Assembly: GCF_024707545.1 (NCBI RefSeq)
Contig: NZ_CP062229.1
Span: 1,607,501-1,671,500 of the forward strand
Origin: Mesorhizobium onobrychidis
Lineage (GTDB): Bacteria; Pseudomonadota; Alphaproteobacteria; Rhizobiales; Rhizobiaceae
Direction of reading: 5' to 3'
Length of the DNA stretch: 64,000 bases
Numbering within the stretch: the stretch's first letter is position 1; each line of letters starts with the position of its first letter. This document shows positions 15,079 through 23,195 of this stretch, piece by piece. The notes under the pieces are model-generated. The model was not told the DNA's origin and did no database searches. It worked only from the letters and a program-made list of their open reading frames with translations. The translations under genes and the position numbers were made by a program.

Positions 15079-15848
15079 ATCCGCAAGCTGCGGCCAAACG
15101 CTTTGACGGAATTGCATCGAACTACGTCACTAGCGAAGTGCATCGCGCTAGCGCCTCCATGGCCTATGTCAAGGAGCGGTTCGCGGATCGCTCGGATCTC
15201 AGACTGCTCGATCTTGCATGCGGCGCCGGCCATTTCGGTTTTACTCTTTCGCCGCATGCCTCGCACGTGACTTTCTGCGATCCATCGCCTTCTATGCTAG
15301 TGGCCGTTACCGATCGCGCCCGGAGCTTGGGTCTGGAGATCGCAACGGTAGACGGACGTGCAGAGGATCTGCCCTTCGAGGACAGCAGCTTTGACCTTGT
15401 CCTGTCGCGTCTCGCTCCGCATCATTTCTCCGATCCCGCGAAGGCAGTTGCCGAAATCGCCCGCGTGTTGGCCCCAGGCGGTCATTGCGTGATCGTTGAT
15501 CTCGAAGGCGCGTTCTATCCAACCGCGGACGCACTCAACCACAGCCTCGAAGTACTGCACGATCCCACGCATGGTCGAAGCTATACTCAGATCGAATGGT
15601 GCCGCTTTCTACGGGCAGCAGGCCTTTCAATCGAAGAGATGCAGGGCGGGCTCAGTGAAAGCGAAACGGGCGTCACAATTGAACGCTGGTGTCAGATTGC
15701 CGAAACCGATGACAGCGCCCGCCGTGAGATCGAAAGTATGCTCGCAAAAGCTTCCGCTCGGGAACTTGCCGCCCTCGGGATTTGGCATGACACGTCTGGC
15801 TTCCGGATGCCCATCCGCACGGCACTCTATGTCGCCTTCAAACCATGA
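15075..15848 (+). CDS. class I SAM-dependent methyltransferase
   Basis: A 257-residue Rossmann methyltransferase. Motif I is LLDLACGAGHFG (44-55). The acidic end of strand 2 is in FCDPSPSML, and a DLVLSRLAPHHF motif is typical of the UbiE/Methyltransf_11 group. C-terminal residues form a helical cap. It is translationally coupled to the hydrolase gene (4-base overlap) and followed after 7 bases by the fusion gene. It probably methylates the modified peptide or a small-molecule partner. Confidence 0.85.
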   Translation: MNPQAAAKRFDGIASNYVTSEVHRASASMAYVKERFADRSDLRLLDLACGAGHFGFTLSPHASHVTFCDPSPSMLVAVTDRARSLGLEIATVDGRAEDLPFEDSSFDLVLSRLAPHHFSDPAKAVAEIARVLAPGGHCVIVDLEGAFYPTADALNHSLEVLHDPTHGRSYTQIEWCRFLRAAGLSIEEMQGGLSESETGVTIERWCQIAETDDSARREIESMLAKASARELAALGIWHDTSGFRMPIRTALYVAFKP

Positions 15849-15855
15849 GGCTGCT

Positions 15856-16842
15856 ATGCCCATTATCGACATCCACCACCCGAGACAGACCCCACCCAAT
15901 GGCCTTCTTGCGTCCCTCTGCGCCGCCGTCACCGAGCTCCTCGAGATTCCGAAAGATCATTGCTGGGCCATGTGGCACCCCGTCGCTCAAGGCAACTATT
16001 GGCGCCCCGGGTGGCAAGACGCGCCAGCGAACGACCTTGCCGGTCCGCTGGTGCGGATTCGTTGCAAATCTTCCTATAGCGAAGCGCAAGCCAAGGCGCT
16101 GATCCAACTCGTTTCCAACGAACTCGCGCGCGGTCTGGAATGTTCCTCCGACAGCAATTTCATCGTACTCGACCGGGTCGAGGCGGGCCAACTTCTCGCA
16201 CGCGGCAATATTTGGCCCGGAGACGAAAAGGGCGCAGTGCCCATTACACTTACACCCGTTGCCTTTGTGCGTAATGACCGCGCAGATCTTTCGGATGATT
16301 TTTGGGGCGATGTAGTATCGGAATTGGAACTTAATACCTCAGTCGTCCCCAGCCACAGCCTCGAAGGGCTAGAAAGCTTCTCACATGCAGAGGTGGTCTT
16401 TTCCTTCCACAGGGTAGCTGGCAAGCCGCTGAGCCTCAACCTGCGGTCGCCACGCGGCCTCGCCCACCTGCCTCCAATTGGCGTGCTCTCCCAGAGGGTG
16501 AAGGATCGCCCCAACTGGTTGGGCGTCTCACGTTGTGAGATTTTGGCGCGGAATGGCACCTCGCTTACTGTGCGAGGGCTCGACGCCATCGACGGCTCGC
16601 CCGTTTTGGACATCAAACCATGGATGGACGCTTTTGGCCCCCGACAAAAGACGATCGAACCTTCTTGGGTGTCTGAAGTCATGCAGGATTACTACGGAGT
16701 GGCTCGTCCCTCGCGTGAAGGTGTGGGGACTTCCAGGTCCTTAGGAATGCTCCGCCGGTTTTTCCGCAGCCTCCCGTTTCGCTGGCCCGCCTATAGCAAG
16801 GAAGATGCTGAGATCTTGCTACGCACCCCCCACATTTTGTGA
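15856..16842 (+). CDS. tautomerase-like / TrmO-like fusion protein
   Basis: A 328-residue protein with two regions. Residues 1-122 begin MPIIDIH and end in a LARGNIW segment, resembling a 4-oxalocrotonate-tautomerase-type monomer with a potential catalytic Pro exposed after Met removal. Residues 128-258 match the TrmO/TsaA (UPF0066) fold: SLEGLESFSHAEVVFSF (168-184), GVLSQRVKDRPNWLGVSRCE (209-228) and RGLDAIDGSPVLDIKPW (240-256). TrmO methylates t6A in tRNA-Thr using SAM. The fusion is unusual and, in this operon, suggests a repurposed SAM-dependent enzyme. The tautomerase call is the weaker half. Confidence 0.75.
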   Translation: MPIIDIHHPRQTPPNGLLASLCAAVTELLEIPKDHCWAMWHPVAQGNYWRPGWQDAPANDLAGPLVRIRCKSSYSEAQAKALIQLVSNELARGLECSSDSNFIVLDRVEAGQLLARGNIWPGDEKGAVPITLTPVAFVRNDRADLSDDFWGDVVSELELNTSVVPSHSLEGLESFSHAEVVFSFHRVAGKPLSLNLRSPRGLAHLPPIGVLSQRVKDRPNWLGVSRCEILARNGTSLTVRGLDAIDGSPVLDIKPWMDAFGPRQKTIEPSWVSEVMQDYYGVARPSREGVGTSRSLGMLRRFFRSLPFRWPAYSKEDAEILLRTPHIL

Positions 16843-17063
16843 CGCTGGGCCACTCCGGTCCATGCTGTGGCGCCGGTGCCGTTGAAAAAATCGTCCTTTG
16901 AGTACCGCCGACGAAGGGGAAGATTTCCCTGGAGCCACCCGCCGGCGTCGCCTGGTGAGTTCACTTCTGGACAAGATCGCCGAACGGCGATAATCGGGAA
17001 CAACCTCATCCCCCTACGCTCGAATTCGCGCGTCAGGCAAATGAGGAGTCTGCTGATCTAGGC

Positions 17064-17951
17064 CTATTGAAGCGGGATATCAAAAATCGCCATTTCTTGC
17101 TCTTCGTCGGCAACGCCACCGACCTTTCCCTGGGGGGTCGCATAGCCACTAGTCCCGCAGTACCAGGAAGGAAGAAACCGGCCGTAGGGACGTGATCCCA
17201 CGGAATTGGCACCGACAACGTACGCCGATCCGAGATGTGCCGCCGCCTGCGCTGCGAAGCCCGTCGCATTGAAGCCAGTCTTGCCGCACTCTGCGGCCGA
17301 TCCCGCCGTAACGCCCCAAGGAACAATGACGAGTTCTGGCCTCAGCGATTTCAGGGCATCTAACGTCGACGTGTCAAAGGTATATGCATCGGCACATACT
17401 AGCATGCTTATGCGACCAAACGGGGTCTCGACGACTTCAACATCGCTCAGCGGACCCGGTGTGTAGCTGCAACCTTGCGACCCATACTTAATCGGACACT
17501 CACTGAACGCATTTTTGATGACGTTGTGCTGGCGGTAATGCAGGACTAACCGGCCCTCCGAATCTATTAGTATGCCGGAGTCAAACACCTCGTAGATGGC
17601 CGGGTTGGAGGCAATCTTTGAACCTCTCTCTGCGAGACCCGTCGCAACCCAAACACCTGCTTGCTTAGCAATGGCCGCGAAGGCGGCCTGCGCCTGACCG
17701 GGAATTGGCTGCGCTTCATAGAACACCTTTGGATTGAGCCAGCCAAAAACCGCCTCTTCCGGATAGACTACGATCTCGGCCCCCCGGTCCTTCGCAGCCT
17801 TCGCGTAACCTAACATCGCGCCAAAGTCTCCGACCTTGGAAGAGTTTAACTGAACCACGGCCACTCGCACCGGCGGGCGTGGTTCGTCAGCCCAAAGCTG
17901 GCTACCCAAAAGGCAAAGACAGACAAGGAAGAAAAATGCAATTCGTATCAT
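17064..17951 (-). CDS. exported nitrilase-superfamily amidohydrolase
   Basis: A 295-residue carbon-nitrogen hydrolase with an N-terminal signal peptide (MIRIAFFFLVCLCLLGSQLWA), so probably periplasmic. The catalytic Glu is in YPEEAVFGW (Glu65) and the nucleophile in SMLVCADAY (Cys186). The Lys that usually follows in the YxK motif appears as Gln141 (HYRQHN), with Lys146 nearby. It resembles the vanin/biotinidase branch in style. It is convergent with the peptide operon. The nucleophile and fold are clear; the substrate is unknown. Confidence 0.8.
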   Translation of the reverse strand: MIRIAFFFLVCLCLLGSQLWADEPRPPVRVAVVQLNSSKVGDFGAMLGYAKAAKDRGAEIVVYPEEAVFGWLNPKVFYEAQPIPGQAQAAFAAIAKQAGVWVATGLAERGSKIASNPAIYEVFDSGILIDSEGRLVLHYRQHNVIKNAFSECPIKYGSQGCSYTPGPLSDVEVVETPFGRISMLVCADAYTFDTSTLDALKSLRPELVIVPWGVTAGSAAECGKTGFNATGFAAQAAAHLGSAYVVGANSVGSRPYGRFLPSWYCGTSGYATPQGKVGGVADEEQEMAIFDIPLQ

Positions 17952-18242
17952 CAGTTCCCCCTCCAAGATGGCGTCTTTTTCTATTTCGGCTCCGAAGATA
18001 TCAAGGGAACGCCCGCCTATCCAGTAGACTTGGCTGTAGGAGTGCGTAATGTCACAAGTAACAAAGCTGTGTCAGTCTTAGCTCGTTTGATTCAGCACTT
18101 GGGAGTGCCTGCCGCGGTGGCTAGCGCCATCTAGGCCGTGCCTCTGTGTCACATAGATGTGGACCGACAATCGGGGCGTACGGCTTGCTTCAGGCAAAAG
18201 GTAGGGAGTAGAAAATATGGTATCTTGGAGGATAGCAAGGGC

Positions 18243-18638
18243 GTGGCGACATTTCTAGAAATGTCGAGGTTTGTAACCGGCTACTCCGATATCGGCGGGG
18301 AGCTTGAACAGGTCTACGCCACGATCATGTCCGCGAGGCCTGACTGGGCTTCGGAGCTCGCCAGCCTCGCGATCGCTATCGATGAAGCGAAGGCCAATGC
18401 CGATCCAGAGGCGGCCTTGATCGCCACGATGGAGCAACAGCCGGAGGTTGGCCATGCGGCACGACGGCTCGCACATCTCTGGTACACCGGGCGCCTTTTA
18501 GCCGAGAATGGTGTCGAAGCTGCATTCGTTAGTGAAGAGGCGTATTTCGGGGGACTGATATGGCGCGCTGCGCGAGCCCATCCGCCGGGCCTTTCCGGCG
18601 GCTATTTTGGCCACTGGAGGTACGCTCCAGATGTCTGA
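18243..18638 (+). CDS. small subunit of a FAD-dependent dehydrogenase (FAD-SLDH family)
   Basis: A 131-residue helical protein ending in YFGGLIWRAARAHPPGL and GGYFGHW. That pattern is typical of the FAD-SLDH / gluconate-2-dehydrogenase gamma-type small subunits, which pair with GMC oxidoreductases. GTG at 18243 was chosen because GGAGG precedes it; ATG at 18261 is an alternative. No twin-arginine signal is visible, unlike many gamma subunits. It overlaps the GMC gene by 8 bases, so the two are likely co-translated. Confidence 0.72.
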   Translation: MATFLEMSRFVTGYSDIGGELEQVYATIMSARPDWASELASLAIAIDEAKANADPEAALIATMEQQPEVGHAARRLAHLWYTGRLLAENGVEAAFVSEEAYFGGLIWRAARAHPPGLSGGYFGHWRYAPDV

Positions 18639-20313
18639 TGATCTTGACCGCTGCGACGTCGCGATTGTCGGTGCCGGTGTTGCTGGCGCCCTCATTGCCT
18701 ACCGTTTGGCCGCCGCCAACTACCGCGTCGTGATGCTCGAGGCCGGGCCGGCGGGCGGGAACCGGCAGGATCTCGTGGCGGACTATTCGCTTGCGGCAAT
18801 CAAAACACCACGTTCACCATATGCCGACAACCGGCCTCCGTCTCCAGTCTGGAGCCCCGATTCCGAAAAGGACTACATCCAGTTGGGGCCTTCACCTTTC
18901 AAAAGTACGTATCTGCGCCGGGTCGGCGGGTCGACGTGGCACATGCTTGGCAACATGCCGCGCCATGTGCCGGCGGATTTCCGATTGGCGACCTCCTATG
19001 GGGTGGGCGTGGATTGGCCCATCGATTACGACGACCTGGAGCCGTGGTATTGTGAAGCCGAGACGGAGCTCGGTGTTGCCGGTGATCATGCGGAACTCAA
19101 TGGCCTGCACGGAGCACACCGTAGCCGTGCCTTCCCAATGAGCAAGATATGGCCGGCTTACGGCGATATCGTCGTTGCGAAGGCCGTCGAGGGTTTGACC
19201 TTCGAGGGAGCCGATGTCCGCGTGTCGACCACGCCCCAGGCCCGAAACTCACGACCGTATGACGGCCGGCCGGCCTGCGCCGGAAATTCGTCCTGCGTTC
19301 CCATATGTCCAATTGGCGCGAAGTACGATGCCACTGTGCATGTCAGCAAGGCTACGACCGCTGGTGCGGTTCTGCGCACGCAGGCGGTCGTGACACGGAT
19401 CAAGCTTGATAGCATGACCAGACGCGTCAGTGCTTTGCGCTATACCCGGTGGGACGAACAAGGGCGGCGGGACGAGAGACGTCTCCAGGCCGTCATTTAC
19501 GTCATTGCAGCTCACGCAATCGAAACACCCCGCCTCCTGTTGATCTCGAGCGACAGTGACGCGGCGCCCACCGGCGTGGCAAACGGTAGCGGTCAGGTCG
19601 GCCGCAACCTAATGGATCACCTCCAGGGCCAGATGGCTGCTGTCGTTCCGCAGCCGCTTTTCCCCTATCGCGGGCCACCAACCACAGTCGGCGTCGATAC
19701 GTTTCGCGACGGTACGTTTCGGGCGTCGCACGCCGCCTTCCGACTCTCGATCGGCAACGACGGAATGGGCCGGGTCGAGACTCCGTTTGCGGCTCTTGAA
19801 CAAAAGCTTGTGGACGGCTTGATCGGATCTCGATTGAGGGTCGCGTTAGGTGATCGGCTGATCCGGCAGTTCCGAATAAGCTATTCCACCGAGATGCTGC
19901 CTTCCGCCGACAATCGAGTGACACTTGCTGATGCAGTACCCGATTCGTTTGGCATGCCACGCGCCCAGCTTTCCCTGCACCTGGAGGATTACAACCGCTT
20001 GGCCTTCGAAAAGGCCGCGGCACTAATCTCGAGCATTTTCGATCGCCTCGAGATCCCAGATTCTGATCGCAAACCTCAACCGAAAGATACCTATTCCGGC
20101 GCAGGTCACATCATCGGTACAACGCGGATGGGAACTGATGCAGGTAGCTCGGTCGTAAACCAGCACTGCCGCGCTCATGAACACGACAACCTCTTTATCG
20201 TCGGCGCTTCCACCTTTCCCACTGGTGGAACAGCCAACCCAACCTTGACCGTCGCAGCCCTGGCGCTGCGGGCGGCATCGAAGATTTCCTCGTTGCTGCA
20301 AAGGGGATCGTAG
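18631..20313 (+). CDS. GMC-family FAD oxidoreductase
   Basis: A 560-residue flavoprotein. The dinucleotide-binding motif VGAGVAGALIA starts near residue 12 and is followed by an acidic strand end (MLEAGP). The C-terminal GMC signature contains TRMGTDAGSSVVNQHCRAHEHDNLFIVG and PTGGTANPTLT in separate stretches. A cysteine-rich segment (CAGNSSCVPICPIGA, about 220-235) resembles that of alcohol/gluconate dehydrogenases. ATG at 18631 follows GGAGGT. It works with the small subunit upstream; substrate unknown. Confidence 0.88.
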   Translation: MSDDLDRCDVAIVGAGVAGALIAYRLAAANYRVVMLEAGPAGGNRQDLVADYSLAAIKTPRSPYADNRPPSPVWSPDSEKDYIQLGPSPFKSTYLRRVGGSTWHMLGNMPRHVPADFRLATSYGVGVDWPIDYDDLEPWYCEAETELGVAGDHAELNGLHGAHRSRAFPMSKIWPAYGDIVVAKAVEGLTFEGADVRVSTTPQARNSRPYDGRPACAGNSSCVPICPIGAKYDATVHVSKATTAGAVLRTQAVVTRIKLDSMTRRVSALRYTRWDEQGRRDERRLQAVIYVIAAHAIETPRLLLISSDSDAAPTGVANGSGQVGRNLMDHLQGQMAAVVPQPLFPYRGPPTTVGVDTFRDGTFRASHAAFRLSIGNDGMGRVETPFAALEQKLVDGLIGSRLRVALGDRLIRQFRISYSTEMLPSADNRVTLADAVPDSFGMPRAQLSLHLEDYNRLAFEKAAALISSIFDRLEIPDSDRKPQPKDTYSGAGHIIGTTRMGTDAGSSVVNQHCRAHEHDNLFIVGASTFPTGGTANPTLTVAALALRAASKISSLLQRGS

Positions 20314-20317
20314 ATTC

Positions 20318-21532
20318 ATGCAGGCAAGCCGATCACGCCTCATAAGCCTGCTCACGGAGGCATGCGAACTCGAACACGGCTTAGCATGCTCCTATCTGTT
20401 CGCCGCATTCTCGATCAAGCAAGACCTCGACGAGGGTGGGTTGAGCTGGAAGCAGCTTCAGGCCGTAAGGCTCTGGGCCTCAGAAATTTACATGGTCGCA
20501 GCCGAAGAGATGCTCCATCTTGCGCAAGCTTGGAACATCCTCGCGGCGGTGGGCGGATCGCCGTACTATCTGCGACCGAATTTCCCGCAACGCCGTTCGT
20601 ACTACGGCTTCGATCTGCCTCTTGCTCTGGAGCGCTTTGGCCCGTCCGCGCTCCATCGCTTTGTGTCATACGAAACGCCGGCCGACCAACTCATCCTTCC
20701 TGTCGATACGCGAACCGACGATGACGCGCCGGCAGCCTATCGATCGGTCGGCGAGCTCTATGCGCTCATCCGCGAGCAGATTCTTAACCTGCCGGAGGAC
20801 CAGCTTTTCTTTCAAGGCGCCCAAGGCGAGATGGGGCCTGACATCACTCACTTCCCCAACATCATTCCGATCAAAGACAGGGCCTCGGCCCTCGCTGCGA
20901 TCGACATGATTACGGAGCAAGGTGAAGGGACCGACTACGACCGAGGAGACTCCCATTTTGCTGTCTTTCAACGGACATTGGCTTCACTTGTAAGAGAGAA
21001 AGAACGCGACCCCGCCTTCGAACCTGCGCGACCGGTACTTGAAAATCCTGTGCCCCGAATCCGCGGCGACTGGAACGCCCATGGAAAGATCAACCTGATC
21101 AGAGACCCGTTTGCGAGCCAACTCGGTGATCTGTTCGACGACGTTTACTCGCTGATGCTGCGATTACTGCAGCATGCCTTTGCGTCTGGCCCGGCGAGCA
21201 AGGTCGCGGAATTATTCTGCGATACTGCAATCAACGCGATGACGACGGTGATCAAGCCACTTGGCGAAGCGCTCGCCAAGATTTCATCGGGCCGAGGCGA
21301 CGGCTCGCATGCGGGCGCTGCCTTCGGGCTGACGCGTCACGTCACGCTTCCCGCTCCCGAAAGTATTGCACTTGCCGTTGCGGCTGAGTGCGCTCACGAG
21401 CTCGCCGAAACTGCGGCAGAGCTCGCCACCTCGGAACATGCGCCTGGCCAACTCGGGGTAGCCGAGGCAAACCTGAAGCAGATTGCGGATGCCTTGGCGT
21501 CAGCCAGATGGCCACCGGCAAACGTGACTTAA
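20318..21532 (+). CDS. ferritin-like protein (VioB / imino-phenylpyruvate dimer synthase type)
   Basis: A 404-residue protein. The N-terminal domain has the ferritin-like signature of the VioB group: ELEHGLACSYLFAAFSI (17-33) and AAEEMLHLAQAWNILAAVGG (61-80) supply Glu/His metal ligands. Family members include enzymes of bisindole biosynthesis and many unassigned proteins. It is 4 bases after the GMC gene, so the three genes form an operon. Joint action on a natural product or lipid is an inference from context. Confidence 0.78.
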   Translation: MQASRSRLISLLTEACELEHGLACSYLFAAFSIKQDLDEGGLSWKQLQAVRLWASEIYMVAAEEMLHLAQAWNILAAVGGSPYYLRPNFPQRRSYYGFDLPLALERFGPSALHRFVSYETPADQLILPVDTRTDDDAPAAYRSVGELYALIREQILNLPEDQLFFQGAQGEMGPDITHFPNIIPIKDRASALAAIDMITEQGEGTDYDRGDSHFAVFQRTLASLVREKERDPAFEPARPVLENPVPRIRGDWNAHGKINLIRDPFASQLGDLFDDVYSLMLRLLQHAFASGPASKVAELFCDTAINAMTTVIKPLGEALAKISSGRGDGSHAGAAFGLTRHVTLPAPESIALAVAAECAHELAETAAELATSEHAPGQLGVAEANLKQIADALASARWPPANVT

Positions 21533-22665
21533 GGATAAGGCGCCAGGAAGCTGTCAGGCAGAGGCCGCCGCTGATCGTCGACGATAGTGATCGGACGGGC
21601 TTCGAAGACGACGTCGCCCGGCTTGTAGCGAAAGGCGCCGTCGCGGCCGATAAGAGAGCCCATCGAGAACTTTCGGGCTTGGGTCCAGTCGCCATTCGCG
21701 GCGGCGAAGTCGCTTAACAGCACCACTTCCTCGTCGTTGGCTCGCATGTAGTCGAGCAATGTGCTGGCATCGTTGAGCGCTTCTCGTCGTCCGATCCAAT
21801 CTACGCAGCGCCGAAAGAGCTTCGGATCGAAGCACTTCGAGCGGAAGGAATCCGTTCCTCGAATTGAGTTGGCACCGTTGTCGTCTAGATCGGTGTCACG
21901 CATAGATTTTGTCGTGCACAGCCCTGGCTCGAAGTCACGCAAATGGTTTGAAACATTGCTCCTCAACTGCGATCTTCGTCCACCGTCCGACCCATGAGCA
22001 GCGAAAAGGTCGGCGAGACGCTGCATCTCGTGCAACGTCATGCTCCCGTAGAAGGAGCAGAAAGCGAACCCCTCCGACAGAGCAGCATTGTTCAAGACGA
22101 CGTCCTGCCCGTTGTGCGAAATCGCAACGTATCCAACTACCCTACCGAAAACATCTGCAGCACCGTTAATGCTGTCGGCCAGTACCTTGAGCTTTGCGGT
22201 GACCTTGACTTCAGGGTTCGCGGGGTCATACGGACCTATGCCGAGCTTCGAGCGCAATCCGTTAGCAAAGAAATCCGTACACAGCTTGCCGTACGGCTGC
22301 CGGTACGACATTTGCCGCGACATATGTTTGGCGATCCATTTGGCGTAGTCGCCATCGAACATGCCCTCGCGAAAATTTGGGGCATAGTGAGTCTCCGGCG
22401 CATCGATGCCTTGCAGACGAACTGAGAATGAACCTCCGCCGCTGCCGCGGAGAATTGCCTTGAATCGTTCTACGCCCGGCTCGTTGTCGTCCGGCTGGAA
22501 GGTGCCTCCGTGTTTGAAGTACGTGCCAACCTTAACTGGCGCGCTATCCGAAAAGTACGTCGCGGTTGTCAAATCCGGAATAAATTTCAAAGTGTCGACA
22601 TCAGATACTCCATGAGGCCAATATTGAAAAACTTCTACCTCACCTAATACCTCAACATAGCCCAT
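21529..22665 (-). CDS. thermonuclease-like (SNase) domain protein
   Basis: A 378-residue protein with a staphylococcal-nuclease-like motif RLQGIDAPETH (83-93) and later a pattern of Arg/Glu residues (ALSEGFAFCSFY). The remaining C-terminal 170 residues match nothing I know. No signal peptide is visible, so a secreted nuclease role is doubtful. The start at 22665 was chosen over 22848 because the extra 61 residues look non-coding. It converges on the ferritin-like gene with a 4-base overlap. Confidence 0.65.
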   Translation of the reverse strand: MGYVEVLGEVEVFQYWPHGVSDVDTLKFIPDLTTATYFSDSAPVKVGTYFKHGGTFQPDDNEPGVERFKAILRGSGGGSFSVRLQGIDAPETHYAPNFREGMFDGDYAKWIAKHMSRQMSYRQPYGKLCTDFFANGLRSKLGIGPYDPANPEVKVTAKLKVLADSINGAADVFGRVVGYVAISHNGQDVVLNNAALSEGFAFCSFYGSMTLHEMQRLADLFAAHGSDGGRRSQLRSNVSNHLRDFEPGLCTTKSMRDTDLDDNGANSIRGTDSFRSKCFDPKLFRRCVDWIGRREALNDASTLLDYMRANDEEVVLLSDFAAANGDWTQARKFSMGSLIGRDGAFRYKPGDVVFEARPITIVDDQRRPLPDSFLAPYP

Positions 22666-23195
22666 TGCCGCCCCCACAAACACGAGAGGAGAGTGAGACC
22701 AATATGCTTGATTTTCAAGTCGTTTCTCCCAGAGAGCGAGTCTTAATTTCAAGACTGAGATTTTGGCAAGCAAAGGAAGATCGCCGGTCTCACGTTGCTC
22801 GACCACCGATCGGAAGAGCCCCAACGTCCCACGGCTGAAATTAGACAACCAGTTTGTGCTCGAGAAGGAATCTGCAGATAGCTGCTACGCATTCAGGGTT
22901 CTGCCTGTGCCAGTTGCAGGTGTTCAAGAGCAGTTAGCTTTCCAACAGATGACGTCGGTTGGAGCCGGCAACAGCGACACGAGGACATGCAGGCAGCAGA
23001 TTCGGCTGTCTTTGCTCCAGGATTGCATCGTCTGCGCTGAGACGTCGTGATTGGCCTTACGTCTCGATACTTGGATTCTCAAGTCCTCCTACACCCTTCG
23101 ATTGCCGCGAGTGCCGGCTGGCTTTCAGCGGCGGAAACGCCTACGCTTCCCGCCGTTTGACAACTAACAACTGGTGCCCAACCAATTGAGTGCAG
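22666..23195. other. 530 bases without a supported gene
   Basis: This stretch lies between the SNase-like gene and the nucleotidyltransferase gene and should hold their divergent promoters. Open frames of up to 95 codons exist but have no protein-like character. No RNA gene or repeat is obvious. Confidence 0.5.
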
